From assembly GCF_014633365.1 (NCBI RefSeq), contig NC_068352.1, forward strand, positions 6,998,393-7,062,392: DNA of 64,000 bases, written 5' to 3'. The stretch comes from Diospyros lotus. Taxonomy: Eukaryota; Streptophyta; Magnoliopsida; Ericales; Ebenaceae. Below are positions 43,068 to 54,589 of the stretch, piece after piece. The translations under genes were made by a program, and so were the position numbers. Under the pieces are notes generated by a model. That model saw only the letters and a program-made list of their open reading frames with translations. It did no database searches and was not told where the DNA came from. Positions within the stretch are counted from its first letter, which is position 1; every line of letters starts with the position of its first letter.

Positions 43068-44610
43068 TAGAGTTTTGCTAGCTTAAGAAAGGGGTGAATT
43101 AAGCTTTTTCACCAAAAAAAAAAAAAAAAAAATTTAAAGCAAGAAAAAATATGTAAAGAAATGTAACACACAAGGATGTATAGTGGTTCGACTATGCCTA
43201 GTCCACTACATTGGCTCCTCACCAAGGATTTAGTTAAACCGACTTACTTGGGTAGCTTTGAAACATGCTCAACTACAAACCTTTACAAACAATGGCTTTT
43301 CAACAGGATCAACCACAACTAATACCGTTTACTAAGGTAAGTCTTAACCTTTACAAATTCATAAGGAACATGTGAATAACAATTTCAAGAGAAGAAATAA
43401 ATGATACACAGTTTTAGATACTTTTCTTGACTATACAAAGAGATAAAAAGATTGGGAAACAATAAGCTCTATCTCTCCTTTCTTTTGGTAGATATAAGTA
43501 GTAAGCACTCTTGGATTCTCTAGAGTTTCTTTCTCTTTTTAAGTTCACATCATTGTGTTCTTCATTAGACTTCCATCTCCTTTTATAGTGTTTTGCTATT
43601 CAATGCTTCTACTAAGCTGTCCTTCAAGAAAAAGAATGTTCTTTTTTGTTTTGTGTCTTAACTGCCATATTTTGTCTCTACAAGACTTCAAAAATCAGCT
43701 AGAATATCTTAATTTGTGTACAAGTTGTCTGAAAATCATTTAATGTTCTAAAAAGTAGAAACAGACCGCATTTAATGAGCTATAACGACTATAAATTTCA
43801 AATTTAAACAGATGTTACTCGAGTATAAATCTATGTTTACTAAACTAAGTTTGATCTTTACTCAATTATATTAGATTTGTAATTGACTATTTTCATATCT
43901 TACTCAAGTACAAACTACTCTTTACTTGATTAAAATTTTAACACAGAAAATTTCAACATATACTCAATTACAAAGAGCTATTTACTCAAGTACATAAAGA
44001 TCTTTACTCGAATACAAATTTTCATACTCGATTAATTTTATGGTCCAGAGATTGAGCATATTTCAAACATGTATTTACTTGATTACAAAAATAATTTACT
44101 CAAGTACATATGATACATTACTTGATTACTACTTCAAATACTCGAATGCAAATACAATCCAAGGACTAACAAATTTTTCAAGGATATATACTCGATTACA
44201 AATTCTATTTACATGAGTACAAGCAAATCATTACTCGATTACAAAAATTAATTACTCAATTAATTTTGACTCACTAGGAACTTGCTTTATTTACTCGAAT
44301 ACAAACTCTTAATTAGTCGAGTACATTGAATCTTTACTCGAATAAACCTATATTTGTAATCGATTACCTATTAACTTAGCTGATGTTTACTAGATTACAA
44401 AAAACTTGCACTTGATTATAAAAACATACTTACTTTGAATTTACCCAATTATACAAAGAATTTTACTTGAGTATGTGAACTAAATCTGACTTTTACTCGA
44501 TTAAAACTTTGACTAACTCAATTATTATAAATCTTATACACTGTTTTAGTCATCATCATTTAACATAAATTTATTTATTTCCTTGTTAAATCAAAACAAA
44601 TTAGTCAACA
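43068..44610 (-). repeat. SIRE-like copia 5' LTR with palindrome array
   Basis: Minus-strand LTR from TGTTGACTAATTTG (44,610) to about 43,068 at the PBS. It ends with ggtgaaaaagcttaattcac followed by ccctttctt, the same kind of ending as the LTR at 24,140-28,296. It contains the ACTCGAGTA-type array (43,810-44,530), a TATA box (cactataaaagg, 43,580-43,590, minus) and a poly-A run in plus sense at 43,114-43,131. The start is a best guess. Confidence 0.65.
43810..44530. repeat. ACTCGAGTA/TACTCGATTA motif array
   Basis: More than twenty irregularly spaced words (tactcgagta, tactcgatta, ttactcaagta, ttactcgaata, ttacttgatta) over 720 bp, on the upstream side of the TATA box of the SIRE-like LTR. 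Spacers are 10-40 bp and not repeated. Confidence 0.7.
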
Positions 44611-45690
44611 TAAAGAATAAATACACTTAGAAATATACCCTAAATACACCATATAAATACTTCACTTAGAAATATAAACCCTAGATGAATTGAGGATTGA
44701 AAAGCAAAAGAATGAAAAAAGAAAGAAGATACCAACGAACCCATAGTCGGTCGCCACCCATGGCCGCCGCTGCTATAGCCTCCAGGCTCCATCTTGATAG
44801 GTACTGTTGTCTATAGTTATCACACACCTCTTCCCTCTCTGAAGATGACCACTGCGAGGTCGTTGGCTACTGCCGTTGCTTGTTACCACGCATCTTCCTC
44901 CCTTTGTTATCGCTCACAATCGCTACACTTCCTCTTTAAAGTTGATCACTATAGGGCTTGCCGCCGTCGCCCGCCACTGCACACCATCCTCCTTCTGCCA
45001 TAATTCGTCTCTCTTGCACACCACCTATTTCTCTAAAGTCGGCTACTATTGGGCCATCACCCACTACTACACACCTTTCTCTTTCTTTGCCGCCTCTCGT
45101 CACTAAGGCACACCTTCTCCCTCCCTGCCACCATTGCTACACATCCTTATCTTTAATAGTTATTTTCTTGAATACCATGCCAATATTTGATTCCATTGTT
45201 ATCTAAAAATTTTCTTTGTTCTTATGTGATATCTTTTTTTTGTCCAATTGATTAATTTTTTGCATGAGTTTATTTTAGTTTTAGTTACTTTTTCAATCTG
45301 TATTTTCTTTCTTTTTCTTCTTTTGCTAAATCAATACACATTTCATGCAAATAATGCAGAATCTATGTTGTGAAATCTTGCTATTAATTACTTAGAATCC
45401 AGGGATAAATGAGACTTGAAGCAAAACATAATTAGACATCTTCCAACAAAAAGGTATGCATTTCTTTTTACCTAATCGTGAGAGCTCTTTCTTAATTGAG
45501 CTTTAAAGAACTTAACTCTAAAAAGGTAGGCTTTTTTAAAAAGAAAAAGGAAAAAAAGGTATGACTTCCAATTCAATTTGGTCTTTTTAATGGATTATGA
45601 ATTGATCAAAAGCTTATTTATATGTCCTACTTCTCATTCCAAAAAAAAAAAAATTCACCTTCCATTATTATTTTTGTTCTAAAGATAGGT
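44611..45690. other. Unassigned region with degenerate repeats
   Basis: No gene recognised. Between 44,790 and 45,160 there are about four imperfect repeats of roughly 90-100 bp, each with cacacc/ctacac-tcctc, taaagt-g-ccact and gggc-tgccg. They read open in several frames for 70-80 codons, which is a compositional effect. 45,160-45,690 is AT-rich with poly-T/poly-A runs. Confidence 0.4.
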
Positions 45691-45699
45691 TAAAGCATT

Positions 45700-45885
45700 T
45701 CTAGCTAAGGCTTGGGCTCGCCAGAAGCATGTTGAGCCCGAGCCTGCTAGCGAACCCAAGCTCTAGCTCGTGTCGAACTCGAGCCTAAGGTTGGCTCGTC
45801 AACCTTTTGACGAGTTGAGTTTTAAGCCTCGAATTGAGCTCAAGCTCAAATAGGCTCAGTTCGGTTGCAATACTACCCCTAATAT
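45700..45885. mobile_element. GAGCTCGAG-rich hAT-like terminal fragment
   Basis: Minus strand begins TAGGGGTAGTATTGCAACCG and continues AACTGAGCC…gagcttgagctc…ggctcgggctc, related to 3005-3172 (TAGGGTTGCAATCCAACCGA…). Only one end is visible. Confidence 0.45.
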
Positions 45886-47066
45886 AATTACTCAACTAAA
45901 ACAAGGTTGTACTCAAGTAATATTTGAATGTTACTTTAAACTAAAATTTTCCAAAATAAATACTTGGATAATTTATAATTGTACTTGAGTAATGATTATG
46001 TTAATCGATTAACTAAGTACATTACTCGATTAACATCCTGTGTTTTAGATTTTATTTTAACAATTGATATTTTTATTATGTTTAAGCATATGTTTATTAT
46101 TCTAAATCATATGTTTTGGTATAAGTATCAAAATCAAGAGTTGAACAATATGCAATAATAAAACTTTTTTTTGAAGACCGTTCATGTCATTATTGCTATG
46201 ACATTTTCTCTTAAACAAATACAATATAGAATTATGCACTAAAGTAAATAAAATTAAGCATAATATGCAATTAACAATAAACGTTAAATATTAAAAGTCT
46301 TACCCAAACAAGCAAGACAATTTAAAGATCACATGTTGAAAATGTCAAAAACATAGTGTTTTAGCACTATGAACAATTCATGACCTAGTTAATGCATGCA
46401 AGAAATTTAATAGATTTTAATTGAAATTCAAGGATTTTGTTCATATGAAACTAAATATACTAATACATTTTCTATTTTTACAATTGATATTGTTTTAATT
46501 TTATTTATTATTGGTCAATTTTTATAATTCACATTTTTACCACTTATATTTGTTTTAGTAAAAACAAAACTAATGAGTCATAGTTTATATTAAAGATTAG
46601 GAGAAATTCATTGGCACCCCTTTGCTATACAGACAGTGGGTGATGTAATTCAATAATTGTTATAGTTTTTAAATTTTGAAAAATAATTCTTATATTTTAT
46701 TTGATTTTTATTCAAAAATTAGTTTTATTTTTTATTTTCCAAAAAGGGTCTTAAATTAAAACATTTTCAAAAACTTTTTCACAATTGATAAGCCTTCAAC
46801 ACTTTTGTTGAGTGGCAAAGGAATTATTCAAAAAAATGTACATTTCTTTATTTTAAAACTCAAATTTCATCATCTTAAACCTCTGCCTATTAAATGATAA
46901 AATTTAGAAATCCATTTATTTTGTTTGATATGATTAGATTGGAAAGTGAAGAATCGTTTGATGTTGTTTTTGATAATATATAATAATAAATTTATAATTA
47001 CAAGAGAGTTTTTGTTTTTAATCTTTAGTCATAAGGAGGTTATAAAATAAAAATAGTCAGGGTACA
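45886..47066. other. AT-rich intergenic DNA
   Basis: Contains a small ACTCGAGTA-type cluster at 45,890-46,030. The rest (46,030-47,066) shows no gene, terminal repeat or tandem array that I can identify. Confidence 0.4.
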
Positions 47067-48028
47067 ATCATGAAAAGCCTCGACAAAGTGTTTAAAAATT
47101 CTATGAAATTCTTCACATAGAAGCGAGATCTAATTGGATCAACGATTTACCAGGAATTTAAATGCAGAAACTCAATCATGTTGTTCCATGAACTAATTTT
47201 TGGCAAATCGCTGACCAGGTAGAGCTCATCTCTAATTCTTCTCAAGTATGAAATTGAAGTTTGCCTTGTGAGTTCCTTTCTTGACAACCTAATATATATA
47301 GCCGTGCCATACATAAGATCTTATATAGGGTCTTGTTGAATCCCAACTGTCCATTCATAATCTATCATTTCAATTATTGTAATTGCTATAATATTTCATG
47401 AATATTTTCCCTATTGCCCTTTTTGTAGAATATAGTGTATATAAATTCCTAGTATGGAAAGATTATAATGATAATACAAGGAAAATATTCTCAAAATATT
47501 CTAGCAATTACTATGATGGAAAGGCTAGATTATGAATGGATTATTCCATGTGACCCCATGTGAAAAGATATCTACCCTTTCCCATCATATTAATTAATTG
47601 CTAGAATATTTTGAGAATATTGGCCTCCATTGTGCCTATCTTTTGTATAATCATCATAATATTTCCATACTAAGAATTCATATATACTATATTCTAGAAA
47701 AAGGGCAATAGAGAAAATATCCTCAAAGACCATCATGGAAAACAACAAAGAAAATATTCTAGTAATTACAATAATTGAAATGATAGATTATGAATAGATA
47801 ATTGAGATTCAACAAGACCTTATATTAGGTTGACAAGTTCAATTTTATATTGAGAGGAATTAGAGATGAGCTTTACCTAGTCAGCGATTTGCCAAAAATT
47901 AGTTCATGGAACAACATGATTGAGTTTCTACATTTAAATTTCTGGCAAATCGCGGATCCAATTAGATCTCACTTCTATTTGGAGAATCTCATACAGTTTT
48001 TAAACGCATGTTAAGGGTTTTTCATGAT
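47067..48028. mobile_element. Fold-back/long-TIR element, about 470-bp arms
   Basis: The left arm (47,067 to about 47,550) and right arm (about 47,590 to 48,028) are inverted copies over nearly their full length. Both begin atcatgaaaa and share gagatctaattggatc, aactcaatcatgttgttcca, tttttggcaaatcgctgac and attgccctttt in mirrored order. The loop is only about 40 bp. No protein is encoded. It looks like a MITE or Mutator-type long-TIR element. A TSD was not recognised, so the superfamily is open. Its transcript would form a near-perfect hairpin. Confidence 0.8.
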
Positions 48029-50231
48029 GTGTTTTGGGTTACGACCAATTTTTAAAAAGATTAATTCCAAGAATAAATAAGTTCAAAGAAGCCTAACGAT
48101 AAAAAATGAGACCACAAAGAACTAGGAGACTCTCTTGTACAAATTTCCCAAAGACTCTCTAAATACATATCTTATTGATCATGCTTTCCATATCTTATTG
48201 TTATACTTGCTAGGCTTTGTGGCTCATTTTCTTGCTTGCATCATTCCAAGTAGAGGCAAAGCTAAGGTAGAGGGCGAGCCTAGTAGGGGCAGATCTCTGG
48301 GGGATTAGACATATACAATGCTCACCTAAAGGCTAGGCCTTGGGAGTCTTTTGTTTGTGTGTCTAGTTCTGGTTGGATTCTTGTATTTGGGGACCTGTAT
48401 ATATATATTTTGTGATAATGGCTTGATATATCGTAATTAGTGGGAGCCTAACTCTTATGTATCTTTTGTGTAACGCCCCGTTTTCTCGGGCGCATTATAA
48501 ATTGGGACAATTCCGGAACAATAAATTTTTTCTTTCAAACACTAAGGCTAAACCGCATCATTCCTCGAATCCATCCCGAAATTCTCAACTATTAATCTCG
48601 AAAGAGAATCACTATATACATCAAATGCGGAAGCAAAGATCGAAACCTGATATCTTAACGTTGATCATAAATCAAATCTTATATCTTCAACATTTCTCAA
48701 AACATTCAGAATACATGAGTTACATATATTTTATTCTTCATGCACTCTGCTAAGTGCCGTTTTATGCCTCATTTATCCTTGAATCTGCTACAATCTCCAC
48801 CTGAAACGTTTGAATATTCTAGGGGCAAAACCCAAGTTAGATGATGAATCATCTAAGTAAGGGTACATAATGCTATGTCATGTGTGTATGCAATGTCTTA
48901 CCTCGTAGGTGTCAACTGCACCCCTCATGCTACCTACCATTTTAGCGGCCCCCTCTTTCGAAGCCGAGGTGTATGGGTGCACCATTGGTAAAGTAGCGGT
49001 GCCAGTTCGTACGCCCTACGGCCTTAAATGCGAGTGATCAATGATATCAACGTGTATTTATACATTTCACAGTCATGTATGCAGTCTACGTGATGGATAC
49101 ATATCAGGGCATGTCAATATGATGAAAACATTTTCGAGGAAGTACCACTTACCTTTTCAAGCTTATCGGGCTACCTCGATATTCGTGCCTTGCCTCGATT
49201 TGCGTGCCAACCTCAAAATTTGCACGAATCTCTTCAACTTTAGTCTCAAAGTATCCTAATCACCATAATTATTTAAATAAACGTTAAAACCTATTTTTCC
49301 ATAATTTCTGGCATTTTCTATAATTTTCTCTCTATTTCTTCCTATTTCTCCTCAATAAATCCATATTAAATATTTCTAAAATATTTTCTCAAATATTTCA
49401 CTACGATAATTCATAAAATAATATTCTTAAATTTTTGAAATATTCTAAGGAATTTTACTCACCTTAACTTAGCATCTCAAATTTCCTCGGTATGCGTGCC
49501 CTATCCTTGAAATGCGTGCCCGGGCTGTTTTTCTCACCAAAATCTCCGGGATATAATTACATCTTCATTTCCTATTTTTCAGGATTTTTCTAGGACTTTT
49601 CGGCATTTTTCCCAATTTTCTTTTCTTTTTCTTCCTTTTCTTTCTTTTTCTTTTCTATTTTTTTCTTTTTTTCTTTCTTCTCCCTCTTTTCTTCCTCCTC
49701 CTCCCGCTCCCTCCTGCGCGATCTGCAACTCCCTTGCTTCAACTTTTTTTTTTCTTTCTTTCTTTCTTCTTCTTCTTCTTCTTCTTCTTCTTCTTCTTCT
49801 TCTTCTTCTTCTATTCCTCTTCTTCTTCTTCACTCGTGGCTGCCTGCAACTTCCGCGACGACCGCCGCCCACCGCACCAGCCGGCCTTGCTGCCACCTTC
49901 GCTGCTGCTGGCGTCTCTTGCTAGCCGAGCCGCGCTCACCACCGCGAGCTGCTCGCGTCTCCACTGTGCACAACCGCAGCCACTGCGACGCTGCACCACG
50001 CCTGTGGCCATCTCCCCTATCTCGCAGTGCTTCCATGGCTGCTACCATGGCCGACTTCGGCCTTCCTTGTTGCCTTCAACGGCCGCCTCTCGACCTTCGC
50101 TCGCCGCCATTGGCCTTGCCGGCCACTGCTAGGCCGCCACCGGCCTCTTTGCGGCTGCCTCAGCTCCGCCCGCTCGCTACCCACTTTCTCTGGCCGCGGC
50201 TGCCATGGCCGAAACTCGGCCTTGCTTCAAA

Positions 50232-50278
<47 letters not shown>

Positions 50279-51307
50279 CTTCTCACTCGAGCTCCCTCTT
50301 ATTGCTTTCTCAATCGGCCAAACCCTCCAATTTATAGATCCCCTACCTTGGCCACCAATCCACCTATATACATATAAATATATATATATATATACAGCAC
50401 TATTGCATGCTTGCTCGCCACGCCTATAAGAAAATCCCCACAAATCTCGCCTCAAATCTTGCTGCCACTCAGCAAAATCGCTGCCACAATCCCCCTATTT
50501 TGCGGTCAATATCTCGGCCATGAAGATCTCATAGAGGTTGGTCATCACACACACGAGCACTGCCACGCCCACTTATATATATATATATTACACTTATATT
50601 AATAGAGAAATTATACTATTTCATTCTAAATTTATTAGGACAATTGCCTAATTGCAATTACATTCTTAAATACTAAATTACATTGCATTCAGATACTGAA
50701 AATCCAAAATTAATAATTCGAATCTTAGTTAAAAAAATGATTTCGCCCCAATATCCTTACTGAGCTGTCGTTTCATCCCGAAACCATTGAAGGGTTGCTT
50801 ATTACGTAAAACCGAAGCCCCCCTTAGGGTTCCGTTGATTTTTTGGGAGCCTCCTACAATGATTCGATTTTTCAGCCTAAATGGCAGCTGTATTTTAGCT
50901 GTACAGAAAACCGTTCCTGATCCGATTTCTTTTGCCACCATAAATCCTAACTTGGAACGCCTATCGAGACCATATCATTTTCCTTAGATAATTTCACTCC
51001 AAGGCATTCCCTGCAGTTGATTCGGTACTTGAAATTTCTATAAAATCAATTTTTCGATATTCTAAACTTATTAAAATTACGTGGCAGCCTCATACGAACA
51101 TGGGGTATTACATTTTGTCTTGGATGGTTGTATGTGTTGGCAATGGAAATAGAGAATTATGTGATTTGTTGAGTTGTGTTGTCCCCATATGTGATCTTGC
51201 GACTCAAGGTTGGTTGTCTTTGTCCAGGATGCCTCTGCACTATTACTTATGATGACCTTCTGATGGATCCTCTATGTTGGGGGGGCTCCGAGAGGCAGAT
51301 TGTCACA
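48029..51307 (+). mobile_element. Plus-strand gypsy LTR (3' part), interrupted by a solo LTR
   Basis: 48,029-48,468 plus 51,113-51,307 form the end of a plus-strand LTR. It finishes ...gcagattgtcaca at 51,307 and is followed by a PBS tggtatcaaagc (51,311-51,322, tRNA-iMet type with one change). The upstream limit is unknown. Confidence 0.55.
48469..51112 (-). mobile_element. Solo gypsy LTR (2.64 kb), TSD TTTTG
   Basis: Plus strand tgtaacgccccgttttctcgg ... catggggtattaca, flanked by TTTTG at 48,464-48,468 and 51,113-51,117. It is a third copy of the LARD-like element's LTR (14,889 and 20,924). It has long (TTC)n (49,766-49,812) and (CT)n (50,229-50,272) tracts, a GC-rich leader (49,690-50,220) and TATA-like tataaattggagg on the minus strand near 50,325-50,337. 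Frames of 100-139 codons in the leader are low-complexity or overlapping on both strands and are not genes. Confidence 0.93.
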
Positions 51308-51310
51308 ATT

Positions 51311-51927
51311 TGGTATCAAAGCAATGGTTGAAGGGTTAGGATGGGTCTCTGTACACGTAAGTATGTCGGGTAGAGTCAGGGATACGTCCTATGGTCTGAT
51401 GTGAGCTTGAATGAGGATATGTTTTATGGTTAGATATGGGATTATAACATGGATTTAACTTTTAAATGTGTTGGTTGTGCAGGGAGGATGAGTGCATGCT
51501 GAATGAGGCCACCTACCCATAGTTGAGGCCGTGGCCAATCTATACTTGCATGCTTGGCGGCACCGAAATCTTTAGCGGGAAGCCTAGAGGAGATTAGAAC
51601 CAGGAGATGGCAGAAGTATGGGGGATATCGGTAAGGATTATGAGAGTAATGGTACATGAGGTCTTTAATGGGAATTTCTTTCCCAATTAGATTCTAGAGT
51701 AGGAGTTTATGAATTTATTGAATTGGTACAAGGTAGTAAGATGGTAGCACACGAGTTGTGCGAGGTGTTATCTGTGGTGTTTTATAGATGCATTGAGTAT
51801 GCTAGTCTGTGAAGGACGAGAAATTTAAATATATTTCCAATTATGCTGGGTATTAGAATGAATGGATTGATGGGTGCTTGAGGTCATGAATGTCTCAGAT
51901 GGTGTTATGTCATAACCATAGATGTTC
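51311..51927 (+). pseudogene. Gypsy leader and start of gag, truncated
   Basis: Starts at the PBS (tggtatcaaagc, 51,311-51,322). Downstream, frames give weak matches to Del/Tekay gag such as VHEVFNGNFFPN … EFMNLLNWYK (family: F--KYFP------EF--L-QG). It is heavily mutated and cut off at 51,927 by the Tekay-like element. The gag assignment is tentative. Confidence 0.45.
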
Positions 51928-52928
51928 TGTAACACCCTCTCTCCTGGAACTACCCGAGAAGAGGTGTTACGGGAAAATAAAATAGACTAACTGATAATCT
52001 GAAATCTGATACCATGACTGAACATCTCAATCAACTGGAATAAAAACTCTAAATCAATACAAATTGAAAAGCATAAACTCTGACTAAGGGATAATCCCTC
52101 AACTGAAATATAAAATAAATCTAAACTGACAAAACTCTATAGAACTCAACAGACTCCCAGACATCTTTTATCTTGAGCGGCTCCACGTACACACACTATA
52201 AACCACTGCTGCTAGGCCCCACATCTGGTACTCCCCTGCTAGAACCTGGAGGGGTGAAAAGTACAAGGTGAGCTACAAAATCTCAGCAAGTAATAAGCTG
52301 GAAAGAATACTGTAGCTAAATCAAAGAATATCGATACTGATAATAACTGACTGAACTTGTATTGTATAATCACTGTCTTATTGCATTCATAAAAATGTAA
52401 TGCACATAAACTGTAAACTAAATGCAGGTATGCAACTTTGGCTCATAGGCCCACATAATCTGATAATACATACCTATCTAAATTGAAACCTGCATACATA
52501 AAAACTGTAAGCACATACTGTGGGCAAAGCCCCTAGCCCCCTGGTTGCCACCAGGCGAGGAACTCATAAACTGAGCTGAAACTGAAACTGATGGGATTCC
52601 CGCGGACTAAGCTGCCTGGCGCGCATAATGCAATGTAATTCTCACATAAATGCTGGCACACGATATGTAGTGCTCCATATAAAATCATGCTCAATGCTCA
52701 TACCAAAATGTATGCACATAATCTCACCAAATAATGTTGAACATGAAATGATCTTCATCTATATATTGGAATACAAAGATTCAACGACTTATGTTTTATG
52801 GTATGGGCATGATTAACTTGATACATTCTAGCCTTTAAATTCAATATTTGGAGGTATTGAATATATTACTTTAATTAAAACTAGGATTAAACTATTCTGG
52901 AAGCTCAATTAAATTTCTGGAAAAGCCA

Positions 52929-53665
52929 TCCGGATATCAGGAAGGATATCCGGATATGATGAAAGACATCCGGATATGAATGAGGCTCATTCGGATACAC
53001 TGGAAGCACGAAGAATGAGTTATTCGGATATGCTGGATAGTATTCAGATAAAGACTAGGATATCCAGATATGATTCTGGCCATCCGGATATCTCACTAAG
53101 GCATTTGGATGCCATAAGAGACTATTCGAATACGAATTTCAACCTTTGAGGGAGGCATCCGGATATCAGGTGAGACATCCGGATATTATCTTGACCTATC
53201 CTGATGTATAAACAAACCATTCGGATATCATACTCGAAGAACTTTAGATACATCCGGATATGATACAAGGTAACCGGATATTACTCACAGAAAGTCTTAG
53301 ACTCATCCAGATACAACACGAAGCATCCAGATATCACTTACAACAACTAGGCACATCCGGATACGACTCAAGGCATCCAGATACTACTCACAATCACTGC
53401 TGGACACATCCGTATACGAAAACGAAGCATCCAGATATTACTAGGCTATCCGGATATGAACAAGAGCTATTCAGATATTACTCACAATAGGCACTAGACT
53501 CATCCGGATGTGATACAATCCATCCGGATATGCCCAAGGGCCATCCGGATGTCACTCACAGAAAACTTTTTGACTTATCCGGATAGGCTCTAGCTTATCC
53601 GGATATCACTTACAAACTTGGAAAAACTTATCCAGATATGAAGGCTAACATCCGGATATCTGCAA
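52929..53665. repeat. Array of ATCCGGATAT palindromes (long form)
   Basis: About 35 occurrences of ATCCGGATAT or one-base variants (attcggata, atccagata, atccggatgt) at irregular 15-30 bp spacing, with different spacer sequence each time. Some longer blocks (actcacagaaa…ctagactcatcc) recur at about 90-120 bp. Confidence 0.85.
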
Positions 53666-54070
53666 CTCTTAAACTCAGAATGAATGCTCACAGAGACTCT
53701 GATCTTGAACGAAATCTTAACAACTATACCATTATGAATTAAAACTTTGGACAAACAAGTCCCAATTGATATGAAACAACTTTAGGGATGATTTAACAAT
53801 GATATTAACTTGAATCGCGATATAGAGAACATGCATGAACTGCTATATATACTCACTGTAAACGCATATATATATATACACGTATCTGAAACTGGAACTG
53901 ATACAACTTGATAAACAATCTGGAATAACTGAGATTGAGTGCTAATATACTCCCATAAGAAAGGATTACAAGGAGAAGAAACTTGCCTTGATATTGCTCG
54001 GATCGTCGCTAACGCTTGCAACCAGAAACCTCCTACACAAAGGCACTGATAAAGCTTCTTCTTTCTCTTG

Positions 54071-54118
54071 TTCTTCACACGGCGTGAAGAAACTAAAGCT
54101 TAATGGGCTATATATAGG
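54071..54118 (-). promoter_or_regulatory. LTR core promoter and start-site hairpin
   Basis: On the minus strand a TATA box (ctatatatag) is followed about 20-30 nt later by TTCTTCACGCCGTGTGAAGAA, an 8-bp perfect stem with a 5-nt loop. The same arrangement is conserved at 61,132-61,152 and 61,804-61,851. Confidence 0.65.
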
Positions 54119-54589
54119 TATAAAAACCCTAAATCCCACTCCCTTTATAACATGGATTCCTTCTCCTAATATAACTAGGAGACTCTAAACTAAAACCATC
54201 TCACTTATGGATTATCTTAATCCCTTAATCATAATAATTCTAATTCTTAATCAAAAAAATTATAATTAATTATTTCAATTCTAATAACAACTCTTAAATG
54301 ACCAACATGCCCCTGCATTTAATTTTCATAATAAATAACTAGAATTAAATGCTCTTTAAATACTATTCTCTCAATTAAAAATCTAAGTTGCCACCTTAGA
54401 AAATTATTTAACTCCAACATTAAAAGAAATAAATGCTATTCTTTTCTTTCAAAATCTCTAAATTGCCACATTAAATAATTAATTGACAAAATCGCTTAAT
54501 CAAATATTTCAACAATTAATTAAATCATTCTTGAATAAATACTGGACCCCCTAATGGGTTGTTACAATTTCTCCCCTCCTTAAAAGAAT

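Larger units (their letters stand above)
51928..54566 (-). repeat. 3' LTR of the Tekay-like element
   Basis: 2639 bp, minus strand TGTAACAACCCATTAGGGGG ... GAGAGGGTGTTACA. It contains the ATCCGGATAT palindrome array (52,929-53,665), TATA box (ctatatatagg, 54,108-54,118) and a hairpin (54,071-54,091). It lacks the 33-bp tandem array found in the copies at 60.5 and 62.1 kb. Confidence 0.9.

Noticed and set aside
44794..45206. Overlapping 69-82 codon frames
   Set aside because: Degenerate repeats of about 95 bp rich in His/Pro/Ser codons in three frames at once; no consistent frame or domain.
49579..50337. Several 100-139 codon frames on both strands
   Set aside because: All in the microsatellite-rich, GC-rich leader of a solo LTR with exact TSD; poly-Arg/poly-Phe runs come from (TTC)n.
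53000..53660. CRISPR-like array of short repeats and unique spacers
   Set aside because: The 'repeat' is only 8-10 bp and palindromic, the spacing is irregular, there are no cas genes, and it lies within a plant LTR.
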